Assembly: GCA_963932465.1 (NCBI GenBank)
Contig: OZ010795.1
Location: 521,301,451 to 521,365,450 of the forward strand
Length of the DNA: 64,000 nt
Direction: 5' to 3'
Origin: Maratus speciosus
Lineage: Eukaryota; Arthropoda; Arachnida; Araneae; Salticidae
Position 1 is the stretch's first letter. Every line of letters begins with the position of its first letter. Positions 34,840 to 47,215 of the stretch are shown here, piece after piece. Position numbers and translations under genes: made by a program. The notes under the pieces are model-generated. The model was not told the origin of the DNA. It saw nothing but the letters and a program-made list of their open reading frames with translations, and searched no databases.

Positions 34840-35853
34840 TCTATATATAAAATAAAGTTTTGATTTGGAAATGGACCAATGAAAATCTGCGTAGATATTC
34901 ATGGCAGATCGGCATCCAATTTGAATGCTTAAGCATGGCCTTTCTTTGTTAATATTAAAAAAAAAAACTGTTGCATACAAACATATGAAAATAGGTAGTA
35001 TTATAGAGAAATGTTTGATAAACAGGCTGATTTAGACAGTTTTCGAAGAATTATTTAAAGAGATATTTAATACCAAAGTTGGTCAAAATCGTTCCATTAA
35101 AAAAGTTTTATAGCAGCAAAAACTGTACATAGGAATTTAATCATTTTTCGATCATTTTATGCGTCAGAATTTCTCGGTATGCAGACTGCATTTAGTTTTT
35201 TAATTTGACTCCTTTTTTGAGGTTTTGTTTCTATTTTAAATTCAAGTTTTCAGCATTTCGAGAGATAGCTTTTAAATATTTTGGAAAATTGTATTAATTT
35301 AAACTCTTGCCAACTGTGTAAACAGCGCAAACAATAATGCTTGCTTCAAATAAAAAAATTATTTTTACACGTGACTATTACAAACAGAAAATATAAAAAG
35401 CAGGAACTCAATGAAGATTACGTCATAAAAACTATATTTACATGCAAATTTTTAAAGAGAAAGAATATTGTAAAATAATAAATTCATTAACATGCGTTAG
35501 AAGTCTTAAATAGGAGAATTTGCGTCGCATTTACGTCACATTATACTTATTACGTAAAATGAACAAAAAATAATATTGAAAAACAGTTTAAATTAAAAAA
35601 TTGCTCGAGACATTTATTTGATATTTTAAGATGATCATAATATTTCATTTCTAACAAAAGTATTTTTACGCGAATATTAAAAAGAGAAAGAAAAGTTTGG
35701 TGAAAATTACGTCAGATTATACTTGTCAGATACAAATTATAATTCAATCTTCCGAAATCTTTTTAAAGCCAATCAAATTAGCGTGCTGTTAGAGTCTGCG
35801 TTGTCTGAACGGGGGTTGACGAGCGTACCTCGTAGGGGGGCAGAGCCCCCTAG
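34840..35853 (+). mobile_element. Helitron, non-autonomous (plus strand)
   Basis: The 5' end is TCTATATATAAAATAAAG. The 3' end is a hairpin GGGGGC-AGA-GCCCCC at 35836-35850, ending in CTAG (35850-35853) followed by T. No Rep or helicase domain is present in about 1 kb. The base before the 5' TC is T instead of A. GTCTGAACGGGGGTTGACGA near the end is shared with the worn end at 8420-8500. Confidence 0.85.
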
Positions 35854-35903
35854 TAACAATAAAAAAAATCTCATTTTACTTATAGATTTTGTGTTAAGTT
35901 ATA

Positions 35904-36356
35904 CCGGTTGTCCCAAAAATGACTGATGGATTTTAAAATTCAATAACTTGCAAACCGTGACAGATATTAAAAAGATTCTTGCAGGAGAATTATGTATGAT
36001 GTCAGGAGTTTTCGTACTGTGATTCTTTATTTAGTTCGAATTTTAAACAATAAATGGCACTTCGAGAAATAGGTACTAATTACAGATCCGATTTTTGGTA
36101 CTTTGGGATCCATTCAAAACATTTTAATCTCCTTTTTTTCACATGGGAGAAGAGAAGGGCCAAAAAATCGATCCTGGATTTAGTGCCTTCTGCTTGCAGC
36201 GCCAACTATCGCTGCTATTTGTAACTGAAACTGGGAGTCGCAGCACAAAATCTCCTGACATCTTACATAACCCTCCTACAAAGTTTTTTTAGATATCTGT
36301 CACCGTTTGCAAATTATTCAATTTTAAAATCCATCAGCCATTTTTGGGACACCAGC
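35904..36356. mobile_element. Mariner-type MITE with TIRs of about 105 bp
   Basis: CCGGTTGTCCCAAAAATGAC on the left and GCCATTTTTGGGACACCAGC on the right are inverted ends flanked by TA (35902-35903 and 36357-36358). The pairing continues about 105 bp to GATGTCAGGAG / CTCCTGACATC. It has no coding region. It lies only 50 bp beyond the Helitron end. Confidence 0.9.
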
Positions 36357-36730
36357 TATATATAGAACACTAACCTAATACGTAGCGGAAAAAAATAACT
36401 GCTAATTTTTTGCCAATGGAAACGATCGGTTTGTTTATCTAACACATAAAAAAATCAAATTTTGTAACTATATCTATCTTTCTAAAAAGATGCACAATTA
36501 AGAAGTTAGTACCATGAAATTTTACATACGCGCATATTCAAATTTTGTGGTGACAAAAGAAGCAATCCGGATTCTGAATAAACTATTGTTCATTTTTAAT
36601 TAATAAAACACAAGATAACAGCAATTCAAAACACACAATAAAATTGGACGCACAATAAACGCATCAATTAATTCAAAATATAGTAAACAACAGCTTAGTT
36701 ATTCTGCACGGGATCAGCTACTGCAATATA

Positions 36731-37630
36731 CTGGGTGATCCAGAAGTTCCGGGAGTAATGAAATGTTAATAATTAGTAAACTATATGCAATAGAAAGATG
36801 CGGTTTTCACAGAAAGGCTTAGAAGCATGTGGTATTTGTTTTTTTTATGAAAAAAAATGTTTTATTCTTTGCTTTTTTTGCCAACCGGTGGCACTGAAAT
36901 TGATAATATAGTTTTGCTATGGTATAATACAGCTCACTAAAAAGAAGGAATCAGTGTCCAAGGGTTACAACTTTTCAGTATGATGCCCATCTCTTATAAG
37001 AACCGACATGAGACGACTTAAAACAGCGTGGACAGCATTGGAGAGCAGTTCAGGGGGTATCTCTGAAACTGATTGTGTATAGCATCTTTCAACTGGGCAA
37101 CGGTATAGACCGATCCCTCTACGCATGTGACTTCAAATAGCACCGTAACCAAAAGTCACAAGATCTGTATACATTGGAGGCCATTCTGGCCGAAAAGAGC
37201 GACTCAGGACACAGGCATCTCCAAATGTAGTCCCCAAGATTGGATAGGAGAAGCGATGTGGGGAGTCGCTCCATTTTTCATGAATGTCACGGAGTGGAGC
37301 GCTTTTCTCTGTTGCAAGTGAGAGTTGACCTTTATTCAGAAAAGCGTTTGAACATAAACGACCCTTAAAGCGAAATCTTTGCAATATCTTAGGAAAGATG
37401 TTGCGCAATGAACTCATCTGTTTATATAACGCATGGCATACAGGTAGATACTATCGATGTTCTACAGCAGCGCCAACTGTTGCTAAAAATTTAAACTATT
37501 TATTAAAAAAAAATTCATTATAAACCCACACGTTTCTGAGCATATATGTGACAACCGCACCTTTCTATTGTACATAGTAGTTTTCTAATTATTAACATTT
37601 CAAAACTCCCGAAACTTCTGGATTACCCGG
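36731..37630 (-). mobile_element. Mariner-type element with TA TSD
   Basis: CTGGGTGATCCAGAAGTTCC on the left and GGAAGTTTC-type sequence inverted on the right (GAAACTTCTGGATTACCCGG) are flanked by TA (36729-36730 and 37631-37632). The TIRs are about 90 bp, with further pairing inside. The interior holds the end of a transposase on the minus strand. Confidence 0.9.
36965..37417 (-). pseudogene. C-terminal mariner-type transposase remnant, frameshifted
   Basis: On the minus strand one frame gives FRPEWPPMYTDL, the next gives SCDFWLRCYLKSHA, the third gives VYTVAQLKDAIHNQ, and the first resumes as SEIPPELLSNAVHAVLSRLM and VLIRDGHHTEKL before the stop at 36965-36967. Read in order, these are the WPPxSPDLxPCDFWLWGYLK motif and the following helical tail of a mariner-like transposase. 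At least two frameshifts and the loss of the N-terminal half make it inactive. It fills the core of the element at 36731-37630 in the expected orientation. Confidence 0.8.
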
Positions 37631-37639
37631 TATACCACG

Positions 37640-38520
37640 TAGTACAAACATACTAAATACAATATACTTGAGTGATACGGGTCAGTAAAAAACTTTTGCT
37701 TATATTATTGTTAAAAAATGCTAAAATGTTAATTTCGGATTTATTTCATAATTTTCTCTATTTATATATTAAAAAGAACTTTTAATATTTTGTTCAAAAA
37801 TGTGAAAAAAAACTCATTTTATTAAATATGGAAATTATAGATTTCAAGTACCATTTTTCGGAATTCCTTAATAACACGAGCTTGTGAGTTAAAAGTAAAA
37901 CACGTATCTTAAGTGCAAAGCCAACACTTAGAAGTACAAATTTCCTTTGAAAATAATATGGCAGAAAAATGATACCGTGTGCTCATGATCACTAACGCCG
38001 GTGGTACCGGATCTGCTACCTTGAATTTAATTACTCAGTTTATCATTAAAAAATAAATTTATACTAAACTTTTTTTGTGCGGAGAATAGAAGTAACTCTT
38101 TTATTTATACCTATTTATCATATGTATTTGGTTTTATTTCAATAAAATATTTGAAAATTTGAGAAAAAACTTACCCCTGTAAATGACATTTTGCCCTGTG
38201 TGTTAGACATGTTGTTTCAAACTAATTTCTTTCTTATTTAGTGCTCCATCTGCATTGGAAATTTATAACTAATATTACATAAAGGTCCAATTATTGCTGT
38301 AATGACTTAAAATATACATTATTTATGAAATTTCGTGCTAAATATTAAAGCTGAACATATGGTAGCAGATATGCTACCATGGGCATTAGAGAGTTAAAAC
38401 GTCTTATTCGTAATTCTTATTTTCTAACGGAGAAATAACGATTATATATTTCTCAGCTGAAATTTAAAAAAAGTCTTGAAAATCAGGGGTATCGATTATC
38501 TGTCCGTGCCGCCTATTTTT
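37640..38520. other. AT-rich stretch, no feature seen
   Basis: No terminal repeat, array or credible frame identified. Confidence 0.45.
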
Positions 38521-38526
38521 ACTTGT

Positions 38527-38790
38527 CTTAGCCATGGAGCTATAAAGATTAAAAGGAGTCGACATATCAATCTAGCTCCGTGGTGAGTGTTGAAGCTAAA
38601 AGACGGGTTCATTTCCCTCTCTTCAGCGTCCGCCATACTTGACTTTACCGTAGTTGGTTTGCGCAGCGAGAAGAACTGGTTGACAGCGCAGCTCACTGCT
38701 GTCAAACATGGCGGAAGGAGGGGGGTAGGAACAGCTTCAAATTACGCCATTTATGTCGTCTCCATAGTCTTCATTCCTCCATGGCCTTAG
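38527..38790. mobile_element. G+C-richer MITE-like repeat
   Basis: CTTAGCCATGGAGCTATAAA and GATTAAAAGGAGTCGAC at the left are mirrored imperfectly by GTCGTCTCCATAGTCTTCAT and CCTCCATGGCCTTAG at the right. The interior (TCAGCGTCCGCCATACTTGA, AACATGGCGGAAGGAGG) is clearly richer in G+C than the surroundings. Two overlapping opposite frames are open through it, but neither resembles a protein I know. Confidence 0.5.
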
Positions 38791-39357
38791 CGTTACGCTG
38801 CACATGTACCACGCTGGTTAACTGCATTTGATTCTTGTTTAGATATTTCTAAATGCGTTCGCACACTAATTCTAAATTTGTATCAACCATTTATCAAAAT
38901 CTACCAGCCAAATAGCTTACAAAAAGAATTTTCGAGTTTTATTTGCAACAATAAAATTTTTAATTAAAATATAATACACTGTTTTTATTTATTTTATTCA
39001 GTAAAGAAAAAAGTGCCATGGAATCTTTAAAAACGTTCATGCTTTTACACAATTATGCTACGCAAGCAACAAAACTATTTTTAAATTACATTACTGAGAA
39101 AAATATATTTATTTTAGAACATACATTTATATTTATTTTTAAAAAATAGACTCATAAATTTTTAACCGACTTGCTAATGAAATCTTTCTTACAAAAACAG
39201 AAAAACAAGTTCTTTTTTAAATATATCTTTCAATTTTTACTTTCTTCTATCTTCAATAGAAGAAAGTATTGTAATCGAAATTTTTTTCGACTTCCGGTTT
39301 TCGACGGATTTACACGTTTTAGGGGTCAGAGATCCCAAAAAACATGTTTATAGAAAA

Positions 39358-39440
39358 TGTCTGTCTGTCTGTGTGTCCGTCTGTCCGTCTGTCCGTCTGT
39401 CCGTCTGTCCGTCCGTCCGTCTGTCCGTCTGTCTGTCGCC
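39358..39440 (+). repeat. TCTG/TCCG microsatellite
   Basis: TGTCTGTCTGTCTGTG then repeated TCCGTCTG units. The open frames rich in VCPSV here are products of this repeat. Confidence 0.9.
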
Positions 39441-39449
39441 ACTGTACCC

Positions 39450-40490
39450 TCAAAAAGTGTATGAAGTTATGCATAGAATTGAACCAAATTTTTATGTTAA
39501 GTTTTTGGCTATGGCAAGCAGATCCTCCCTGAATTTGGAAAAAAATCGCCGGTAGGGGGCGCTATAATATCAATTTTTGTGCGATTTTGAATATTGTACC
39601 ATCCAAAAGTGTATGAAGTTATGCATCGAATTGAACCAAATTTTTATTTTAAGTTTTCGGATATGGCAAGTAGGTTCTTCCTGCATTTGGAAAAAATTCG
39701 CCGGTAGGGGGCGCTGTAACAGCGATTTTTGTGCGATTTTTAATATTGTACCACCCAAAAGTGCATGAAGTTATGCATAGAATTGAACCAAATTTTTATT
39801 TTAAGTTTTCGGATATGGCAAGCAGATCCTCCCTGAATTTGGGGAAAATTCGCCGGTAGGGGGCGCTGTAATAGTGATTTTTGTGCGATTTAGAATATTG
39901 TACCATCCAAAAGTGTATAAAGTTATGCATAGAATTGAACCAAATTTTAACTCTAAGTTCTTGGCTATGGCAAGTAGGTCCTTCCTTAATTTGGAAAAAA
40001 ATCGCCGGTAGTGGGCGCTGTAATAGCGATTTTTGTGTCATTTTGAATATTGTATCATCGAAAAGTGTATGAAGTTATGCATAGAATTGAGCCAAATTTT
40101 TTGTGTTTGTTCTTGGTCATGGCACGAAGGTCCTCCCTGAATTTGGAAAAATTCCGCCTGAAGAGGGCGCTATAATTGCGATGTCTGTACCATTTTCATT
40201 ATTGTACCATCGAAAAGTGTATGGAGTTATGTATATAATTGAACCAAATTTTTTGTGTATGTTTCTGGCTATGGCAAGCAAGTCATCCCTGAACTTAAAA
40301 AAATTCCGCCAGAAGGGGGCGCTATAATTGCGATCTCTGTGCATTTTCATTATTGTACAATCGAAAAGTGTATGAAGTTATGCATACAATTGAACCTAAT
40401 TTTTTGTGCATGTTTTTGGCTTTGGACAACAGGTTCTCCTTGAATTTGGAAATATTGCACAGTAAAGGGGTTCTGTGATAGCAACTTTTG
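39450..40490 (+). repeat. Minisatellite array, 7 units of 152 bp
   Basis: GTGTATGAAGTTATGCATAG or its variant begins at 39457, 39609, 39761, 39913, 40065, 40217 and 40368, a spacing of 152, 152, 152, 152, 152 and 151. Each unit also has GAATTGAACCAAATTTTT, GGCTATGGCAAGCAG, CTCCCTGAATTTGGAAAA, TCGCCGGTAGGGGGCGCT and ATAATAGCGATTTTTGTG-like words. The frames with repeated IELNQIF or similar are products of the repeat. Confidence 0.95.
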
Positions 40491-40811
40491 TATACTTTTC
40501 TTGATTTTTTGTAGTTCTGTTGTCCATCGGCGGCTCGTGCAAAGGCGGGAACTCGCTTCCTGCTAAGCCGGCTATTCGCAAACATCTGATAACAACAGAA
40601 TAAGCAAAAACTATTAATTTTAGCAAATATCATGATATAGATTAACTCGTTTTTAGTTCGTTTCATTGACTGAAGCAGAAATTTAGGATGAAAATCAAAG
40701 TTGGTATAGTATTGAACTAATAATATTGAAATATTATCACGTGTAACTAGTTTTTGAAATATTATGATGTATAAGATAGAAGAAAGTTTTGGGATTGGCA
40801 CATCCAACTAG

Positions 40812-42366
40812 TTTTTATTTAAAAAGCTTTTAAACAAATTTGAATTAGTTTATGTCCTTATTCTGGGAGATTTAAATTAAATCGAAAATTGTTAGACGTA
40901 TTATTACGTATTTCGTATAAATGAGAAGTTCTTAATAAATGTTTACGAAAGATATTTTAAATATTAAACTACATCAATGATACAAAATTCACCGTTATTT
41001 GCGTAATATTTTTTATAATGTAATGTAGTGGATGTATTTTGAAGCAGCAAGGTTGTATTGTTTCAATGGAATGTAAATTTATAAAACTTATAAATAGATA
41101 TGGCATCGAATGAAAACACTAAAATAAAATAACCAAGGAACATTCCTGACACACAAATACAAACAAAAAGGAACTTTGAGAAGATATAGGACTTGGGAAG
41201 TTATGTAACTCGGTATTATTATTGTTATTATTATTTTTTTTTTTTTTTTTTTTTTTTTTGCCGAAATTCCTTTTAAGGTGTGAATGTTACCTCGAAATTT
41301 TTTCAGGCACTGTGTTGTTACACATAAATGGCCAGAGATATTAAAATGTTTTCAGATATTAAAACGTTTACTGTGGAAAATCGCTTATTTTCATTGTTCT
41401 GACGAAAACTAACAAAATGTCAATTGTTAATAGGTGCAATTTTTTCAACTTAATTTAAGCAAAACTATACGGTATACATTTGGTAAATTACACGACAATT
41501 CTTATTTTATTGATAGAAAAACTTTATCTTTATTGTATAATAATAGTTTTTGTCAATAAATGAAATGATATTATGCGTTATTAAGTGGAAAAAATATGAG
41601 ATAATAATTAATATGATCACCCTTTCTATTATTTATTTGCTGTATTTTTTCAATAATAATAATAAAAAAAAAACAGGAAAACAATTGTTCGCAATCGAAG
41701 TAACATATGTTAAAGTGTTAGTATTAACAGAAATAAGTATTGTATAGTAATATATTAACAATAATGTTTAATAGAGTTCTTAATAGTTTAGTGGCGTTGC
41801 GAAGTTTTTCTTTAGTAGGTATCAAAGTCACCAAGTTTTAAATCATCGATACGAATTTCTTTTCTGGTTACTTAGTAAACTTTCGAAGTGTACTGCATAA
41901 TCGGTAGAGGAAATGCGATTTGAATGACTATAGTAATTTGTTAAATGTTCTGAAAATTAGTGATTTCACTTTCAACATAATAAAAAATACTGGGTTGACT
42001 AGAAAACGTATATTATTTAATTTTAGATTTTTTGTTCAAATAATATATGTTATTTCTTTTCACAACATCGACTTTTCTCAACTGATATGTAGCGTACAAT
42101 GATGTAGGAGATATCATTGAATAAGATTTTTATGCACACACCTGACATCGCATACTGCATTTAACAAATATGTAGTGTACAACGATGAATGAGGTATCAT
42201 TAATTAGGATTTTTTGTCCTCATCTGAAATTGTATGTTGAATTTTGGTCAAAAGACTTTGATTGCTTGAAATTTCAAATCAATTAAAAATCGCGGGTATG
42301 CGGTAAAGCGGAAGGATTAAACGCAGAGGGACGGATCATCTAAGTGCGAATTCTTCGCTCTGATCG

Positions 42367-42416
<50 letters not shown>

Positions 42417-42844
42417 AATTTCAACAACTTAGTTTTCATCAACAACAAAAAATTTGTTAGTTGTCATCAGAATTAATAATAATAAAAAGATGTTTAATTT
42501 AAAACGTTTCCTTATTTGTGAATATTAATGAAAAATAACATCACGTCCGAAAATATACATTCTGGTAAATTTTGCACCTTAAAGTGAAATTCAGCAACAA
42601 AAAGTAATTTCGTATTACATACCTCTATGAAACCTGTATATTTTCAAAGATTCTTTTTTTTTCTGTTTTCTAACGTTCTCTTGTAAGTTTCTTTCCTGAA
42701 TAAACACATAACTGTAATATTATAAAAATAAAATAAATGGTAATTTTTTTAAAGTTCATGTATTAAAATAAAATGATTACTAGAGAAGGATGTTCTACAT
42801 GTTTAGTTTTCATGTCTGTATTTAATATTTTATTATTTATGTTT

Positions 42845-42888
<44 letters not shown>

Positions 42889-44160
42889 TAGACATTACAC
42901 TATATGCGTTTCGGCGATGACTACGTGCATTATTTCGATTATTATGTCGTAAAATATCAAATAAAATATTATAGTGCATAATAATATATGATAAAAATAA
43001 ATCTATTTTTTTATTCAGTCTATATACTTACTGTCTCTTCCATTCTTGACACAAGCTCTATAACAAAAGCTCTTTTTATAAGTTTGTATGTAAGTTCTTC
43101 GTATACATTAAAAAATATATAGCCATACCTTTTTTTAAATATTTTAAGCTTTTCGGCAAAAGGTTTAAGCTGAATCTCTACACGGTCAATTACTCCACTT
43201 TATTCTTAAAGGAAGATTTTAAAGAACAATCAATGAGTGTTTCAAACTCAAGATTGAAAATCTTCACTATCGTTAATATTAGTTGGTCAGTCTCTTAAAA
43301 ATATTTTAACGATCGTAGAACCTTTTAACGCCAAAAAGCTACATGTAGTACTGTCTGATAATAAATTGGAAATTTAAATAATAAAATAATTCCATTTAAT
43401 ACCAATAAAATAATCGATGGAATATCCTTCATCAAGTTCCCACAATTTGGAAGTCAAATAACTTGAAAGTGCAGCTGTGTAAAAATTGTATACGTGTTAA
43501 ATATGTGTATACGTGTATACGTGTGTAGTATGCGTAATAAAAATCATAACGTGGGAAAAATTGTATTTTAATAAAATAATTTATTTTTCACTGCTTCCTA
43601 AATTTTTCTTGACACTACTCTAAAATGCATAAAGCAAAAAATGGTTAAAGCAATTTTTTTTTGGCTACATCTTTTGTTACAGTTTTTCACATTATTGATC
43701 ACTTTACAGTACAAAATAAGGATTGTTTGTAATTGAAATTTTCGAGATTAAGTTACTGTAACCGCAACTGCAAAAATTCAAATGTTGCTCATTACTTCCT
43801 TTTTAATTGCCCTCTTGAGATAAAAACTTCTAAAGTATCATCTTGTTTCCATGACGATGGAGTCACAAAACCTTATACTTTTGCAATGATTTTTAGACGA
43901 CTGTTTATAGATATTTTGTTTGAAATATAATAAAAAATATTCAAACTAAATATATTTTCATCGAACATTTTTCAAAACAATATTTTTTATTTAACTAACG
44001 ATACAATTTTTAATGACTTTGTAAAACTCCAAATTAGTTTTCAATATCATGCGGAACTTCATTCTCACTCTCATTTACTTCATTCTCATTCGAAAACCTT
44101 AAAATAAATAGATCTATCGTATCATCTTTTTTATTGACAATACGACCTAAAACACCCATT
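40812..44160. other. AT-rich stretch with long T runs
   Basis: T runs lie at 41234-41259 (26), 42371-42412 (42) and 42848-42886 (39). A GTGTATACGTGTATACGTGT stretch lies near 43504. No credible gene or paired ends were identified. Confidence 0.45.
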
Positions 44161-44164
44161 TATA

Positions 44165-45475
44165 GATAACTGTAGGATAGAGGACCATAGTTTTTAAATA
44201 TCGAAATAAAAATTCTTAGAATGCATATGCAAGAAATATTTATGCATATTTAAAATTCTTATACATATTCTCATCATATTTTGGACAAAAAAAATTAAAT
44301 ATCGAGAACAAAAAGTGGGAAATAAAATTGAAATTAAAATTGCAGATGATCATCTCTCTTCTGCTTGAAGGAGAGATGGGCATCCAATACAAGAAAGAAA
44401 AAAATGAAGTTAAAATAGCAAAAAATAACACATTTCATGTAGTTAATGATAAAAAACACACAGAAATGTGTAAAGCAGAAATTATATTATGGAAAATCAG
44501 TGAATAAAATTTGAATAGACAAAATTTGAAGTATAATTTCAATCCTTCTCTTTTCGTAAAATTTCACCACATTTTCGGTGAAGATCTTGATAGTTTGTAC
44601 GCGTTTCATGTAACCACTGCTAGCACATTATGCATTGTATCCAGTAATCCTTTTTGGTTGTGGTATATATTCTTCTCCACAACCGACACAGTGATTCTCA
44701 TCCAATTCTATTCTCTCGGAATCTGTAGAATTTAATAATTTCAAATGTATTTCATATTCTTCGCTGCTGGAAGTGTCATGTTTTTTTCTTCTTTCGTTTA
44801 TTTTAGTTTTTCACGGTTTTAAGTTTATTTATCAACATTATCTGTTTCTCGGATGTATATTTCTGAAGTTTTTCAATATTTTCTGAAACAAAAATACATG
44901 GTTAGGTCCTATTATATTATTGCTATTGAAATATTTATATTAGTTAAAATTTAAATAATTATATCAATTAATATAATTATAAACATAAACATTATATAAT
45001 TATTTAACAAAATAATTATATTTAGTTAAAATTTTCACTGCGTATAATTTTGAAATATAGATTATAGGTGGCCATCTCTCCTCGATTTGATAGGGCCATC
45101 TATCCTAAAATTAATGGATAAATTGACACCCAATTTAAAGCGTCACTCCGCCCTTGTACGTCTTTTTTTTAGACTTAAAAGCAAAGATTGGATTATATAC
45201 GTGCTTTAAAAGTCCTTATATTTAAAAAAAAAAAAAATGTAACATGGGTACTGAAAAACAGTCAGATACCTAACTCAACAAAAATATCGAACCACTAAAT
45301 TAAATAAACACTAAAATTACACTTTTCTTTATAATTGAAAAACACAGCTGCACGTCGCAATGAATGAACATGTTGAACTATTTATTACGAACAAAGTTTA
45401 TGCTGCGATCTATGATATAGTTTTTGAAATATTTAGACTGGCCATTTCTCCTCTATGGCCATCTCTCCTAGAATT
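44165..45475 (-). mobile_element. Pogo-like element remnant
   Basis: ACTGTAGGATAGAGGACCAT near 44170 and ATGGCCATCTCTCCTAGAAT near 45455 look like worn inverted ends. Related words (GGAGAGATGGGCATCC near 44372, GGCCATCTCTCC near 45072) occur inside. A zinc-finger transposase tail lies between them on the minus strand. The boundaries are approximate. Confidence 0.4.
44545..44790 (-). pseudogene. PHD-like zinc-finger tail of a pogo-type transposase
   Basis: On the minus strand a Ser/Glu-rich stretch (DTSSSEEYEIHLKLLNSTDS) leads to DENHCVGCGEEYIPQPK. A frame change then gives KKDYWIQCIMC, a stop in place of one residue, and QWLHETRTNYQD. CxxC ... WIQCxxCxxWxHE is the PHD-like domain found at the C-terminus of many insect pogo/Tigger-type proteins. 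Upstream catalytic regions are not visible. The family call is from this motif alone. Confidence 0.55.
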
Positions 45476-45479
45476 ACCC

Positions 45480-45527
45480 TAGATGTTAAGATGACCCTAT
45501 ATATTTTTTTTTTTTTGTTGAAAAGAA

Positions 45528-45558
<31 letters not shown>

Positions 45559-46485
45559 TGAGATATACACTTAGATTTTTCAACTGATGAGAAATAATAT
45601 TTTTAATGTCTTATACTTAGCGAAATGCATTTTTTAATGCGGAAAAGAAATCAGCATACTTTTTTTCTGAATTGACATCAATTTCAAAATTACTTTATAA
45701 CCGATTTCAACCGTTGAAATACACAACGTCTACACAAATCATTTCTAATCCAATTTTATTAAACTGATTAGCAAATTTTATGTTACTAATATGTAAAAAG
45801 AAATATATTTTAAATTTTTGTCAGTGTTTATATTTTTATAGAAACAAAATCTTTAAATTTGCTATTCTATTTTGTTTGTGAAAAGTGTCGCAACTTATGG
45901 AAAAAAAACTACATGTGCAAGAAGCATTTCATCATTTTTTTCACTTTAACTTAAGGGCTGATATTTATGAGATCGATTTCAAGTGTAATACCAATCACGT
46001 GAAATCGACACGCCTTTATACTTACAACAAATAATCTTTTATGTTGGCAGATACTGCAGATGATAATAAATCATTGCAATCATTTGATATTATTCAAGAA
46101 TTTTCTATAGTTTTAGCGTTTTTCCAAAGTAGAACGTTGTATGGATTGAAAATAATAAGAAATTCTGATACTATTCACCAAACGTATTTTAAATGATACC
46201 ATCAATCATGAATGACATTTCGAAAAAACTTATATAATAAAACTATGCATTTGCATAAAATGTTTTAACTAAATCCATTTTTTAAAAAGAGATTGTGTTT
46301 CAAAATCCACTTCTATTCTTGTTTAAAACTAAAAAAATTAAATAGGTCCATACACAGAGATTCACGTATATAAATTTACAAAAATAAATATCTATATATG
46401 TAAAAGTTATCTAGCTTCAAATTGCAAATTATGTGCATATGCACATAAGTGTAATGCAATCCAATCTTTTGTCTATGTGTGCGTA
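45480..46485. other. AT-rich stretch, no feature seen
   Basis: A 28-base A run lies at 45531-45558. Nothing else could be supported. Confidence 0.45.
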
Positions 46486-46489
46486 TGTG

Positions 46490-47215
46490 TTCATACATGC
46501 AAATTTTATGTAAAAAAGGGTTCTAATTATTTTGACTAAATGTTGTATTCTACCGTTTTTGTGTAGAAGAACACCATTGGGCTAGGTCACATGTTCGATA
46601 AAATTTGATTAGTGGGTCATTTTAGGGTCGATACGTTTCAATGCATTTTAATGGGTATTTTGGTTGATTCAGTTATTAAGCTTTTGAACAGCTGGTAGTA
46701 AACGAAGTCGCAAAACTGGCAACATTTCGCTAAATTCTGCGATATTTTGCGAAATTTTGGCGAAATTTGCCGAAACTATGTGCTTTCAGATTGTGAAGGA
46801 ATTTTCTAGAAATTCCTAATAGGAACCTAATAGGATACAGAATTCAACCAATCAGAACATTTTTGAGAACACAATTAAACCTATCATGAACATAGAACGT
46901 TCTCAACACGTGCTTCGTGCCAATTGAAAGAACATCGCCAAATTTGGAAATATTTGGCAAAACTTGGCTGTCAGAATCTGAAGATTTTTTTAGAAATTCC
47001 GAATAGGAGCCGAAATGCATGTAGAAACCAGTCTGATTCCTTAAAACGTTCTCGAAAATTGAACAAATTCTTAATATTGGTTGTTTCTGTAAACGTTACT
47101 GTTATAAAATAAAATGCTTTATAGTAATATATATGAAGAATTTATTGTTATATCGAGTTGAACACAAAGGTAATTTTAACCGAGCTTAGCTCAGTCGTCC
47201 CATCTCGTGTAGGCA
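46490..47215 (+). mobile_element. Second copy of the 0.8-3.3 kb element, one array unit
   Basis: GTGTGCGTATGTGTTCATAC, ATGCAAATTTTATG and one minisatellite unit (TTCTAATTATTTTGACTAAA ... GGGCTAGGTCACATGTTCGA ... GATTAGTGGGTCATTTTAGG) are followed by TTGGCGAAATTTGCCGAAAC and, at about 47150, TATCGAGTTGAACACAAAGG. The order is that of 832-3345 with the array reduced to a single unit. Confidence 0.7.

Larger units (their letters stand above)
39239..40811 (+). mobile_element. Helitron/Helentron-like element with minisatellite
   Basis: The left end has the hairpin CTTTCTTCTATCTTCAATAG plus AAGAAAG, followed by ATTGTAATCG. The right end has the inverted word AAGATAGAAGAAAG near 40775, then a hairpin TTGGGAT...ATCCAA and CTAG (40808-40811), followed by T. 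Short inverted ends plus a hairpin and CTAG suggest a Helitron variant. Between them lie a pyrimidine microsatellite, seven tandem units and about 300 bp without a gene. Confidence 0.55.

Noticed and set aside
39344..40807. Open frames with VCPSVRLSVC runs or repeated LCIELNQIF and similar.
   Set aside because: Products of the pyrimidine microsatellite and the 152-bp array, which keeps a frame open because units are similar.
44511..44735. 74-residue plus-strand frame.
   Set aside because: It is antisense to the zinc-finger transposase tail, which explains its openness.
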